From Tamarix chinensis (taxonomy: Eukaryota > Streptophyta > Magnoliopsida > Caryophyllales > Tamaricaceae): DNA of 64,000 bases. The position numbers and the translations under genes were made by a program. Location of the stretch: NCBI GenBank assembly GCA_030549775.1, contig CM060174.1, positions 48,712,707 to 48,776,706 on the forward strand. Direction: 5' to 3'. The notes below the pieces were generated by a model that was not told the origin of the DNA, ran no database searches, and saw only the letters and a program-made list of their open reading frames with translations. Below, piece after piece: positions 1-11,320 of this stretch. Position 1 is the first letter of the stretch. The number at the start of each line of letters is the position of its first letter.

Positions 1-1106
1 ATTTATACTTCGTAATTCAAGTTCTTAATGTCATACCATGATATTGTGTATTATATTATGGAAATATGAATATTATGTGGAATGACGAGTTATGTGTGTT
101 ATTGATCAATTAAACCTTACCTTGTAACTCTAGCATTTTAGTATGATCTTCTATCTTAATTGAGTTACAAAGAGTGAATTTTATATATGGTTATGTAGTA
201 TCATAATGATATATGTAGGAAATTGGAAGATAATAATGTTAGAACTCGTAGGGTTATAGTGAAATGTTCGGGTGTTTTAGCCATCTTAAGGGTATTTAGG
301 ACCTTTCATGATATTTGTGGGAAATAAATATGGCATGGTAATTATTAAGGGTCTCATAATTAATTTTATGCATAATATAATCAAGTGTAGGTTGATTAGG
401 GCACAAACTACCTAAGAAGAAGGTTTAAGGCATTTAAGTAAGATATGGGTATTTTTTATCATATTGGGTTAAATATGGAACTTCACAATTTCTAAAATAA
501 TAATGGATTTAAATATTCTAAGTGTGTTACATGAAATGCTTGAGATAAATTATGCATAGTATAAGCCTAATAAAATTCAAAAATGACTTAAATTGGGAAT
601 AATAATCTTAAGGGAATGCTCGTTATCTCATGTGCAAGATGTAATAATTAACTCTTGATTTTAGGGTATGTTGTTAATAATGAGGATTTAGGATTGTGTA
701 CTAAATTTTGGGTTTAGGTGAACCTCATGGAGGGATTTATACTTATCTTGTGAAAGTAGGGTTCTCTAAAGGCATTGTGGTCCTTTCTCTTAGGGAATGA
801 CCCAAAAATCTTTCAAGTGTGTGTTTTGGGTGTCTTGCATATTTTTATTACATTTTAATGAAATTATTGATATAATAAATTGTATAATAATACATTAGTA
901 TTTAAAGTAAAATATTATAAGAGCCAAAATCAATTTTATCTGAATATTCCACTTAACGAGAATAGTAGGTAGGAGCTTTTATGCCCTAGGGTTGTACTAG
1001 TCTATTATAACAGACAAGAATAGTAAACTAGAGCTTTATGCCTTAGGGTTGTACCATTCCATTCCTTCAGACAAGAATAGTGGTTAAAATCTTTGTACCT
1101 TGGGGT
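1..1106 (+). mobile_element. Fragment of a long non-coding LTR (copy H)
   Basis: AT-rich DNA with no coding potential. It resembles the interior of the long-LTR family seen elsewhere in the window. The stretch at about 545-735 is similar to 2840-3010 and 3040-3200 in the next fragment, and 955-1106 is a short tandem array like those of the other LTRs. Copy D appears to be inserted at its right end. The left end lies outside the window and no target duplication was found. The family assignment is an inference from shared layout. Confidence 0.5.
955..1106 (+). repeat. Degenerate tandem repeat, ~60-bp period
   Basis: Three imperfect units carry the phrases 'agaatagt', 'gagcttt(ta)tgcc' and 'tagggttgta', spaced about 55-65 bp apart. 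The wording resembles the minisatellites at 20560-21100 in LTR copy A ('gcctttgtgcctacc'). Confidence 0.6.
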
Positions 1107-1704
1107 TGTTATAATATCCCAAATTTTATTTAACCCTAATTCTAATTAATTAATACCTTAATCTAGTCCTTATCTTGGATAATTGATATTTTTACCTTAA
1201 CCTAATTCCTTAATCCTAAATATAAATATAATGCTAATATTAATTTAGGGCCATTATTATTTTAACCTAACCCTAACCTCAAATATTTGATAAATTGATT
1301 CCGCCCTAATTGCCTAATCAAAATTTAAATCTAATTCTAATGCTAACCCTAAACTCTCTTTTTTCATTTATTTTATCTTTTCCTTTATTCTTTCTTTCTC
1401 TTTCCTTTACCATTTTCTTTCCTTCCTTCTCCCCTACCCCAATTGGCCTCCTTCCATCCTTCCTCTTCAAGCTATTCAAACAATTCCCCTACATAGTATC
1501 TTCTTTCTCATTCCAACCCTACACGGCCACTATAACAGCCCACCTGGCCTCTACCCTACAACATAGTTTGCACCACCAAAAGTTATTCCCATCCCTTTCT
1601 CCCCTAACTTGTGTTAAAGAATAAAACCCACACCAAACACTAACTCCCCCAACCCTAAACCATTCATCTATTCCACACTTCGCACACCTCAACCCATCAT
1701 CTCC

Positions 1705-1712
1705 TATAAATA
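1705..1712 (+). promoter_or_regulatory. Probable LTR TATA box (copy D)
   Basis: TATAAATA lies inside the C-rich tract. The same box in the same context (TATAAATACCC) occurs in copies C1 and C2 at 16676 and 54916. That repeated position argues for a real RNA polymerase II promoter of the LTR, with transcription starting about 30 bp downstream. No transcript evidence is available. Confidence 0.5.
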
Positions 1713-2839
1713 CCCATCCCCTCTTCATTATTGATTATATAGCTCCGATAGATTTCCCCATACCTCCCTCTTCTTTACCTTAAAATCTCAACATTTCATT
1801 CAAATTTTTCCTCTCATTATTGTCTCTCAAAGCTTTTCACAACTTACTACTCCACAAGCATCTTACCCCTTATGTGTGTTAAAAATCCACATTAAATGCC
1901 GACCTTTAACCATTCACCAACTTTGTTCTCCAACATTACAAAAACACCCCCTACCAACATCATTCCCTTATAGTGCACCACTTCATCCACACCATAACCT
2001 CATGCCAAACCACCTCAAATTATGTTAGTAACCCACATCAAACCACCACCTTAGCATCAAGAGCTATACCAAAACCTCTATATGTGTTAAGTGGGGACAT
2101 AGTACCCTTTATTAAATCAAGAGTTGATGTTGCACCCTTCTTGCTACACCAACTTCTACCACAACTAGTTTAAGCCTTGAGAGACTTGGTTTGTTTTTAT
2201 TTTGATCTACTTTCCACCCTCCTTTACATTACCTTTTATTCGGTTTCATTCTTGAGTTATAATGGTGTATTATCCTTGATACTTAGGTGTTTTTCTAGTG
2301 GTCTTGGAGGAATGTTAGGGTTATATATGCTTAGAGACAAAAGACATTTTTAGTAAAGATACACATCATAACTAAGGTTTTGTGTGAAATATATATAATT
2401 ATATAAAATATCATATTTGGTATTGTTATATAGATAACATAATTATGTTAACGTTTTTGTATGACTTTTTGTGGTATGATGATGTGGTCTCAAATCTATG
2501 GAAAGTGAGAATATGTGAAAAGCATGAGCTTATATGTTATTTTTGTGATAAATATTATTTTGTAACCCTAGGTGTGTATTATAAACTACGATACTTCAAT
2601 GTATTTTGACTAAGTATGGAAAGTGGTTAATAAATGTGGTAAATTTTTATCATGTTAATATACATAGATGGGAAGTTTGGAACCGTTTGTATTGGTCTCG
2701 TAGGATCTTTATGAGACAATGGATAATTTAGCTATCTTAGAGGCAATTTGGTCAATATGGGTCAAATATAAAATATATGGTATTTTAATGTTTTAATTAG
2801 TTAAACTAGTTTAGATATATGATATGGAATATTTGGAAT

Positions 2840-3200
2840 AATAATGAATATCATAAGTCTAACGAAATAATAACATCAATTAAATTGGAATTAATAGCCT
2901 AGAAGCAGGGTAATTATTCAATATGTAAAATGTTGAAGTTAGACCCTAGATTTTGAATATGTTGTTAATATTGGAATTTTAAAAATGTGTGCTAATTTTT
3001 GTTACTGTATGAGTTTTATGGGAAAAATTATGCATAATTTATAAACTTAGGGTTTTGTGGAAATTGATGTATAGTAAGCCTAGGGGGCTATTATTGCATG
3101 TGTAAGATATTGGAGTTAGACCTTTCTTTTCGGATATGCAATCAATAATAACAATTTAGGGACATGTGCTAAATTTGGTGCTAAAATGGATACTACGAAA
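2840..3200 (+). repeat. Two degenerate ~180-bp tandem units
   Basis: 2840-3010 and 3040-3200 share the order 'taagcct..', 'atgt(g)taagat/aaaatgtt', 'gttaga', 'gatatg..aatcaataat/gttgttaat' and 'atgtgctaattttt/aaatttggt'. A third version lies at 545-735. The arrangement suggests an old duplication inside the LTR. Confidence 0.45.
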
Positions 3201-3339
3201 GAAGTCATGCTTAACTTATGAAATTAAGGTTTCATATAGGAAATATAGCCTTTTGCATTGGAAAAATGTCTTGATGTGATGTGGTTTTGTATTACGTGTT
3301 TAAGATCATTGTGTTAAGTTGGATAATGTGCCTTTTTTA

Positions 3340-4886
3340 TGGGCTAAATCCACAAGTACACGGATTCACTATAGTATGTTAAGATTGTATCTCATAGAGA
3401 CTTCATTGTCATTTACCAAATTTTTACTCTTTTAGTTACTAGATAAATAAAATTTGGAATGTAGAAAATGGATAATAAAATAAAATTAATTGGTAATGTT
3501 AATAGTAGTAAAAAAATCTAATTAAAATATTGTGATTAGATTGTCCCTATAAATTAGTAATTAATGAATAGTTAACTTAATTGTCAAACAATTACTTTAA
3601 ATTGAGAGGGTGAAAAGGTCTAAATTAACTAAAAGCCTCAATTGAGGTCTACAATCCAAACCCAATCCAATTTAATAACCTATTTTTATGGTATTAAATC
3701 AACTATGTTATATGCTAAATCAATAAAATCCTTTAGAGACTCTAGCCTACTTTTATGGTTTGATTCTCCCATTCAATTATTATTTTTTCGATTATAAATC
3801 TTTGTCATTTAGTTCTTCAACTAAATATATATGTCTAATCAAGTAGGTGATCATGCAACTCAACCAAAATTATAGAGCTAACATTTAAATCTACAAATTC
3901 AAGCAATTAAAATAGGAATTAAACTAATTTATCATCAGTTAACAATTTATACTAGATTAATTCCTAGAAAATAAGTCTACTCATTCATAATTGAAGTCAA
4001 ATATGAGAAATAAAATGTAGGAGTATGAATAACATTATTCATAATGAATAACAAGAGAAAAGGAAAGATAGAAATGTAGATTAACATTCGAATTTGATGT
4101 TGAAAGTGCACACTAAATCTAAAACTAGAGCTAAATCTAATAATTAATGAGGAAATTCTAGAGTTACATTAATGGAGCCCCTTCTACCCAAAAAGAGAGA
4201 GAAAATATATGTTTCATCATCCCCTCATTCTCCTCTAAATTTCAAATATAAATAAACTCCTACTGATGAGTGATAGGTCGTGCATCTAATCGTGGCTGGA
4301 GTAACCATCTTATAGCCATTTGTGTCTTGCATGGCTAGACCGTTTAACTTCCTTGATCTCAATTATGTTTCTAAGCACATGATCATGCTAATCACACATG
4401 ATCATGCCTTTCATATTCTTTTCTCTTGGCATTGCATCACATTGTTGTGCCAATCGCACACAATTAGACCATGAATCTTCTTTTCTATCGGTATTACGTT
4501 GCACAACTGTGTTAACCATGCACAGCTAGACCATGCATCTTCTCGTAAATGCATAGTTATGCAAGGGTAGACATGGTTGTGCTGCACTAGTGCACACAGT
4601 TATGCCTTAGCTAAATAGATAGTTGTTTTGACCTCATCTCGACTCCATAGCTTTTCTCCTTTTCTTGGTTTGCTTCTCTTCCTTCAAAGCTTTCCACATT
4701 TAATCCTTACTTCAAATTAGTGCTCCTCTTCCTTGGTTTAGCATGATTTTGTGAAAATCCCTACAAAAAAAATCAAGAGAGAAATAGCTGGAACAAGAGG
4801 CAAAGATGCCCAAAAAGTTATTAAATTATATGAAATAGCGTCATAAAAAGAGATGAAGCAAAGAGGAAAATTTTAAAAATAATTAG
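3340..4886 (-). mobile_element. Athila-type 3' LTR (probable extent)
   Basis: On the - strand the LTR would end 'tggatttag...CA' at 3340. That matches the 3' end of the opposite LTR at 26124, where 'TG(ataaa)ctaaatcca' is read on the + strand. About 90 bp beyond this is recognisably similar at both ends (3345-3440 and 26130-26235). A purine-rich stretch on the - strand, GCATAGGAGAGATGA directly before TGAACTAATT at about 4886, would serve as polypurine tract and LTR start. The left end is better supported than the right. Confidence 0.45.
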
Positions 4887-6599
4887 TTCATCATCTCTCC
4901 TATGCTTAAATTATGATTGTCCTCAAGTGACTTAAATCATAAAAATAGAAAAGGACAAAGACAAAGAAAAACAAGGGAAAGGGAAGAAGAGAAAGGCTTC
5001 CAATGATCGAAACAAACTACATGAACAAGGCAAATATTTATAAGACCAACTTAGATTACAAGCATTAATAATAGAAAATAGAAATAAAGCTATGAACAAC
5101 CCTCAATCTTGACTTTTAAATTAGTATTATTATGACACTATAAGATGGTTGAGATCAGTAGATACACAACCTTATAAGAAAATGGTTGAATAAATAAGTA
5201 TACTTCCTCACTATAGGCAAATGTAGACACTCTACACTCATGTGTTTTAAGGATGTAATCATTTTGCTCAAAATTATCTAAGCCAATAATGATTCAACAT
5301 ATGCTTGTATATATTCTCATTCAACAACACTTAAAATAAATTATGTAAAACAAAAATCATGAGGTCTTATTAAGGTTGTTATAGGGCTAGAGTAAGGGTT
5401 AGATAATTTTAAGATTGTAGTTAATAGTCTAAGAACAAATGAAGCAATGACTATAAGAATATATCTCAAATTTGAGCTCAATAGTGCATTAATACACTCT
5501 AGAAACATTAATAAAGACTTTTTCAATAAGCCCTCATTACTAATCAAAACTCAGATAATCAATCACCCACATTACAACTCCAACACTTTTATTCTCTCTT
5601 TCTGTAAGAGAAAAAAGCTATAATTAAATCATTCTCTCAAGACAAGCGTGACTACCAAACACACTTCCATCATGCCCCATGCTTATTTTTAGTATACCTA
5701 CACCAAATATATTCAAGAATTATCGCTTACTAGCTTTGGAAAAGGGTAGGGCAATAACTATGGAATAGAGGATATAGATGTAGGCCTTAAAAAATAGTCC
5801 ATAAGCACGATGGGCGGTTAAGAAAAAAGGAAAGAAATTCCCTTTAGTAGGCAATTTGGCTAATGTAGTTGTGAAAAAAAAAGGATATATGCATTAATCA
5901 TGTTAATTCATACATAAGTCATGGGGCATTAAAGAGAAATAATGCAAGTTCTAGCTTCACACATTAGAGGATAAAACACACAATTAGAAAATAGTGAGAC
6001 TATATAAAAGATGAATAGTCTATAAGGCTCGAGATCTCACTAGTTCCGACGCTACCAACTCTATATCCTATTTCTTAGTTTACATGAATATATCAATGAA
6101 GATAAGCTACTAGAGTGATAGAATAATAAGTGGTTTGAGTGTCTATCAACTAGAATGTTCACACTAAAAACATTTTAAGTGTCCTTTTTCTTTTATTATA
6201 CTCGCCCACAATCTATATGTCTCATTAATGTAAAATCAAATCGTGTAGAGAATTCTATCAAATTTTCATCATCAGCCTATAATTTCTTAAAAGGAAAAGG
6301 AAAATTAATCAAAAGCAAGCACGCCAAAAGAAATAAAAAGAAAAGAAAACATTAAAACAAACATACTAAACAAAGCAAAGAACACTATAAATATGATCAA
6401 AAGAAATGAGGGAGAAAAAGGAAATAAAAAACAAAAAAAGTGAGATCAAGAAATGTAACGTAGATGGTATTGACTAGCAAAGCACCCCATGTGTAAAGGA
6501 CACATTGTCCCTAATGTTTGAGAAGGAAACAAATGGTAAAAGGAGGTGCACAAGCCTATGGTGATGGTAGCGGTGGCGGTGGGTATCCATACGAAAGAT
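4887..6599 (-). other. Non-coding spacer of the Athila-type element
   Basis: AT-rich DNA between the env-like ORF remnant and the 3' LTR. No conserved coding is visible in any frame; the short frame at 5341-5547 (- strand) is not recognisable. Its position matches the untranslated 3' region of Athila-type elements. Confidence 0.4.
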
Positions 6600-7502
6600 T
6601 TCATTGATATATCTATTGTATCATGGTGTTCATATGATCAATAGAAGCAATAGAATCCCAAATACTAGCAACATAGGATTCAAGTGTAGTGAAATGCGTA
6701 TCTATCAAATAAAAATAGGCATCCCATGATTGGCTAGTGGAGGAAGGGCCTTGTGCAGCATCAAAGGATGGTGGGAAGGGAGGAGCAAGCAATTGTGGCT
6801 CATTGGTATGGATAGGAGGACGCTGGGGATTAGGGTGATAGGGTGAGGTATGGTAGCAAATGAAAGCCAATTGATGGATCTGTTATTAATGATAGTAGTA
6901 AGGTATTTGTTAGGAATTGGATACCACACCTTTTGATGATACACCAATTTAAAATAAATTTCCTCACAAATGGTCATTATCATGTTAGAGCATTTTAGTA
7001 ACCCTAGTAATTCCCTTAGTATATCAGTCGGGCGATGGTCTAGATTGTATATTAGTGAAAAGGCTATAAATATGATAATTCCCCCTATAATACTCTCACT
7101 AGTCAATTGCTTGCCGATATGGTTTATATACTTAGCATGGAGGTAGCCACTATTGAGAGCATCATCCCTTTACATAAAAAGTAGAGCAAATAACTCCATT
7201 TATCGCACATTCCTATGGCTCTCTCCCTACCAAAAAGAGTACCGATCATCCACCTTTAGATATATCTATAGATAGGGTTATAGATCAAATAGGGTTTAGC
7301 ATTATGCCCTTTAAAAGTTTGAGGGCACACCCTTGTCTAGGAAAAGTGATTTTGGCCTAAAACTCTTGTAAATCCCATAATTTGGGGTCATCACAAGTAG
7401 TGCGCCCAATACCAGGGCAATGAATCAAATTTCGAAAGCAGTCTTGTAATATCCCAAATTGTGCGAAGTGTTATAAGGATTGAATCGGCTACTTATATCA
7501 AC

Positions 7503-7602
7503 ATGGTATACCATCCTTTTGGTGATTCCATCCTAAGAACTCCACAGTTAAGCGTGATGGCCGTGGAGCAATTTTAGGATGGGTAACCTCCTAGGAAGTT
7601 TC
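7503..7602 (+). repeat. 5S rRNA-like segment in Cassandra 5' LTR
   Basis: The string from 'accatc' through 'AGAACTCCACAGTTAAGCG' to 'AGGATGGGTAACCTCC' and 'GGAAGT' follows plant 5S rRNA, including the internal polymerase III control region. The middle is degenerate, so this is an LTR-borne 5S-derived sequence and not a 5S gene. Confidence 0.9.
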
Positions 7603-7747
7603 AAATATTGAAAATTTCTGAGGAAGTACGTGAGTGAGGACAAAGCGTGCTGAAAGGACTCGTGTTGATCTGTGGGGCCAGCCGATCAATCCGAAAGCAC
7701 TTCAAGGTAGCCCCCGCGTGGTCGTATCAACTCGGGGTGTAAGAAAT

Positions 7748-7759
7748 GGTATCAAAGCA
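7748..7759 (+). other. Cassandra primer-binding site (tRNA-Met)
   Basis: TGGTATCAAAGC directly follows the 5' LTR. It differs by one base from the usual plant initiator-Met primer site TGGTATCAGAGC. Confidence 0.85.
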
Positions 7760-7950
7760 AAACCGCGACCATGAGCTGAACTTCAATGAGCCAGTCAGTC
7801 ACCTAGCGGGACAATTCTTAGGATGAACTGTATTGAGACAGTCATTGGTTGAGGCGCAACGAGGACGTTGCGTTCTTTGAGTGGGGGTGAATGTAATATC
7901 CCAAATTGTGCGGAGTGTTATAAAGATTGAATCAGCTACTTATATCAACA

Positions 7951-8050
7951 TGGTATACCATCCTTTTGGTGATTCCGTCCTAAGAACTCCACAGTTAAGC
8001 GTGCTGGCCGTGGAGCAATTTTAGGATGGGTGACCTCCTAGGAAGTTTCA
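7951..8050 (+). repeat. 5S rRNA-like segment in Cassandra 3' LTR
   Basis: Same block as in the 5' LTR, but closer to true 5S: 'AGTTAAGCGTGCT' and 'GGATGGGTGACCTCCT' are intact, where the 5' LTR has two substitutions. Confidence 0.9.
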
Positions 8051-8460
8051 GAAATTGAAAATTTATGAGGAAGTACGTGAGTGAGGACAAAGCGTGCTGA
8101 AAGGACTCGTGTTGATCTGTGGGACCAACCGATAAATCCGAAAGCACTTCAAGGTAGCCCCCACGTGGCCGTATCAACTCAGGGTGTTACAAGTCCAAAT
8201 GCATATAATGATAAGTATTAAATACTCTAAATGAGATACTTCCATTCAACTTATCAAAGTGAAATCATCTATGGAACTCATGAGTAAGACATTTACTAAT
8301 ATGATCATCGTTGGTAAAGAGAAGACCTAAATTGCCTTAGCCTAATAGATAGTCAACATCCTCATTTAGAATTAACATCTTAACACACAACCAATTGATA
8401 TATCAAGTAATGATGATTTTTGTGGAAGTAATAGTACAAAATTGGTCTTTATGAGCCATA

Positions 8461-9539
8461 TTGGCAAAGACAATTCCATATAGGTTTGAAGGGGCATTCA
8501 TTTTTTTTACATTTTCCATACATTTTGTGGTGGTTAAGGTGATTCTCCTTCATTATCCTTTGCATAAGATTGGGTCCATTTTGGTGGTGTCGTGTCCTTA
8601 TGATGCTTGTAATAAAAGAGACAAATTAGATTTAATGCTAATTAAGAATATATAGCAATTTAAACTAGAATTTAACCCTATAAGAAATAGGAAGAGGTTG
8701 TGTAAGGTGTTATATGTGCATATGCAATATACGGTTTTAGATGCAGACACAACATTTTCTATCATGGTCTAGGCATGCACAGGGGTGTTTGTGTGTCTTT
8801 AGGGAGATGATATACATTTATAGCATAGCATGTGCTCATGCAGTGTAGTCATGCACAAGTAATGAACGGGTTAGAGATGTAGGGCACAGCCTGGCGTGAT
8901 AGAAAATGGCACAAGGTAGAGGGAGTAGAAGGTGAAGAGAAATTTGAAGTATCTTTAGGGTTAAAAGTGGAGGGTTAAAGGTGAGGAGAGATGTGAGAGG
9001 AATTTTTTTTCGGACAATGAGTTATGGTACAAGATGTGTCTGCACTAAATTAATAAAGATAGAGGCATTAGTGTGCAACCTTTGAACAGGCTAGCTATGC
9101 ATGTTCTATCCTCTCGAAATTTGTGTGGCATGGGCCTATGAGCTTCACACAGGCTATTTTTGTGCATTTTTTCCTATTGACACTTGAGTGGCATGGGCGT
9201 GTGATCTTGGCATGGGCCAAATGTGCATGCTCCATCCTCTCAGCATTTGGATTCAAATTAGTTGCCATAAGAGGCATAATCATGTGTGTACCTATATGTC
9301 ACCCATGCTAGCTTTATTTCTTCATATATTATTCCCTTTTTAGACCCAATATTCATATTATCCCTTCTATAAATAGCATATCTACCCAAATAATGTCTAC
9401 CAATTTATTATAAAGAGAATAAACATTAAAATTGAATTAAATAAATAAATAAGGATAAATAAAACCACACAAAGTTTTGGGTTGCCTCCCAAAAGTTGCT
9501 CATTTTAAGTCATGTTTTTAAGTCCATTTATGCTCAAGG
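8461..9539 (-). other. Spacer of Athila-type element between integrase and 3' ORF
   Basis: No conserved protein is visible. The 62-codon frames at 9095-9311 on both strands come from imperfect repeats around 'gcatgggc' and 'tgtgcatgctccatcctctc', phrases that recur between 8700 and 9290. Similar 'gcatgatcatgc' wording is found at 4290-4600 near the 3' LTR. Confidence 0.4.
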
Positions 9540-10831
9540 TGTTGACAAATAATGAAGGGTAAAGGTGCCCAAATTTTCAATAGAAGACCTTGTGATATAA
9601 TTCTTCAAACTTTGCCCATAACCTTGAAGGATCCCACTGTCTCACTCCATATTTCTATTGTTCCAAATGGATGTACTATGTATATGTGAAATGATCCCAA
9701 CCATCTAAATTAAAGCTTAATTGTAAATAGCTTTAGGCAGAAGTTAAATAAAACCATTAAATCTCATTTGTTGAAGTCCTTACGAAGGATGTGTTTATCT
9801 ACCACTTCTTTGTTCCTTCTTTATATATCTTGGAATTATCATATGCATCCAACCACAACTCATCGAGTTATTGAGTTAAAGTTTTCTCTATACTTATGCT
9901 TCCATCAAATCCATATTAATACTTTTAATAGCCCAATGTGCCATTTGTTGCACTTCAAATGGTAAATGACATGATTTTTCATGAACTAATAGAAATGGAG
10001 TTATGCCTATAAGAGTCTTGTAAGTTGTTTAATAAGCCCATATGGTGTCATCCAACTTTTAAGACCAATCTTTTCTTAACTTTAAAACCATCATTTCCAA
10101 AATTCTCTTAATCTCCTTATCTGTAATTTTCACATGGCCACTCGTTTAAGGGTGATAGAGTGTGGTCATCTTGTAGGTCACACTATATTTCATCAAGAGT
10201 GTAACTAGAACCCTATTTGCAAAATGAGATCCTCTATCACTTATCTCTACTCTTGGAACATCAAACTATGGGAAGATAATCTTATAAAAGAACTTAATGA
10301 CTACTATGAAATCATTTGTTAGAGATGTCAATGCCTCAGTCCATTTTGAGACATATTCCACTACTACCAAGATATAGCTATTGTAACATGATGATGGAAA
10401 ATGTCATATAAAATTGATTCCCCACACATCAAAGAGTTCAGCTTCAAATATGTTGTCTAATGGAATCTTATTCCTCCTTGAGATGTTTTTGGATCTCTGA
10501 CAACGATAATGGATAAGCACATAAGTCTTCACATCCCTGAAGAGTGAAAGCTAATTACTCCCATGACCACCAGATGATGATGAGTAGTAGTGGGAAAGAA
10601 CATCCAGAACTTCTTCTTTGTGTAAAAATATTCTAAATATTACATCCACACATCGCCTATAAAAGGCAAGGATCATCCTAATAATAGTGCTTGACATCTA
10701 AAAATAATTTCTTATGTTGTTGGTATGTCAAGTCCTCAAGTAGCATCCACAAACAATATAATTCACAAAATCCACAAACCATGGTACTTAAAGAGTAGCA
10801 ACTACAAATAAATTATCTTCTATAAATAAAT
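9540..10831 (-). pseudogene. Athila-type integrase (broken), after RNase H
   Basis: Reading the - strand in shifting frames gives, in order: the RNase H-integrase linker (about 10830-10650), the zinc-binding part ('EEVLDVLSHYYSS', about 10620-10570), the catalytic core ('FDVWGINFI', 'VVVEYVSKWTEAL', 'PRVEISDRGSHFANR', then 'TLYHP.TSGHV'), and a C-terminal part ('GSFHIYIVHPFGTIEIWS', about 9700-9600). These match the Athila/Tat pattern of Ty3/gypsy integrases. In-frame stops and frameshifts show it is dead. It is cut off from its RNase H by solo LTR A at 10832-22019; the reading resumes sensibly across the duplicated TAAAT. Confidence 0.85.
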
Positions 10832-11320
10832 TGTAATACACCATTTTCAAAAACCTTAATTATAAATTAATAATCATATGATTAGTTATAATTATTATTT
10901 TAGGAGTTTTAATATTAAAAGTGCTATTATTATTCATATTATTATGATGGTTTAAGTATAAATTTAATTAGATTAAAATTTTGATAGAAATTGGATTATT
11001 TAAATTAATCTTAGTTTATACCTGTAAATCTTATCCTAAATTATTTTATTAATAATATTTTGATCCATAACCCAAAAATAATTTTCTAAAATTTATTATT
11101 GATTTTTTTTACTCTTTCCAACCTTTTTTTTAACCTATCCTAATTTAGATTATTTTTCTATTCTATCCGCTAATCGGTCCAAACTAAACCTAAAATTAAA
11201 ATAAAATATAGCTACTTTATCTTACCATATTTACTCGAGTGAACTTACCTGTTGCTTGCCCCAATTTCTTCCCCCAATCACTCTCCGTGTCTTCCTCAAC
11301 TCCTTACCTGTGCTCTGCAT

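Larger units (their letters stand above)
1107..3339 (+). mobile_element. 5' part of a long non-coding LTR (copy D)
   Basis: It starts TGTTATAATATCCCAAATTT, like the starts of the other copies (TG, then about ATACCC, then an A/T run). A ~230-bp AT-rich lead is followed by a C-rich tract (1340-2175) holding a TATAAATA box, then AT-rich DNA. The end is cut off where the Athila 3' LTR begins at 3340. The open frames in the C-rich tract (such as 1310-1624) are low-complexity and not shared as protein with other copies. Confidence 0.55.
7445..8191 (+). mobile_element. Cassandra TRIM retrotransposon, complete
   Basis: Two 300-bp direct repeats (7445-7744 and 7892-8191) begin TGTAATATCCCAAATTGTGCG and the second ends GGGTGTTACA. 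Each holds a 5S rRNA-like block, the hallmark of Cassandra. The ~147-bp internal part starts with a primer-binding site close to initiator tRNA-Met (TGGTATCAAAGC, 7748-7759) and ends with a purine-rich GTGGGGGTGAA at about 7881-7891. There is no coding sequence, as expected for a TRIM. Flanks AGTCT (7440-7444) and AGTCC (8192-8196) form a near-perfect target duplication. It is inserted in the 3' ORF of the Athila-type element. Confidence 0.93.
6600..8460 (-). pseudogene. Athila env-like / 3' ORF remnant, split by Cassandra
   Basis: The - strand shows broken frames resembling the extra 3' ORF of Athila-type elements. 7106-6705 reads ESIIGGIIIFIA followed by LDHRPTDIL. 6870-6613 is the Pro-rich tail in another frame. 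Upstream, about 8460-8192 reads in shifted frames as the same ORF ('LGLLFTNDDHI', 'HEFHR'). The Cassandra element at 7445-8191 interrupts it. Multiple stops and frameshifts make it non-functional. The function of this ORF family is not established, so 'env-like' refers only to its position. Confidence 0.5.

Noticed and set aside
7503..8050. 5S rRNA genes
   Set aside because: They are 5S-like but lie in paired 300-bp LTRs with a tRNA-Met primer site between them, so they belong to Cassandra.
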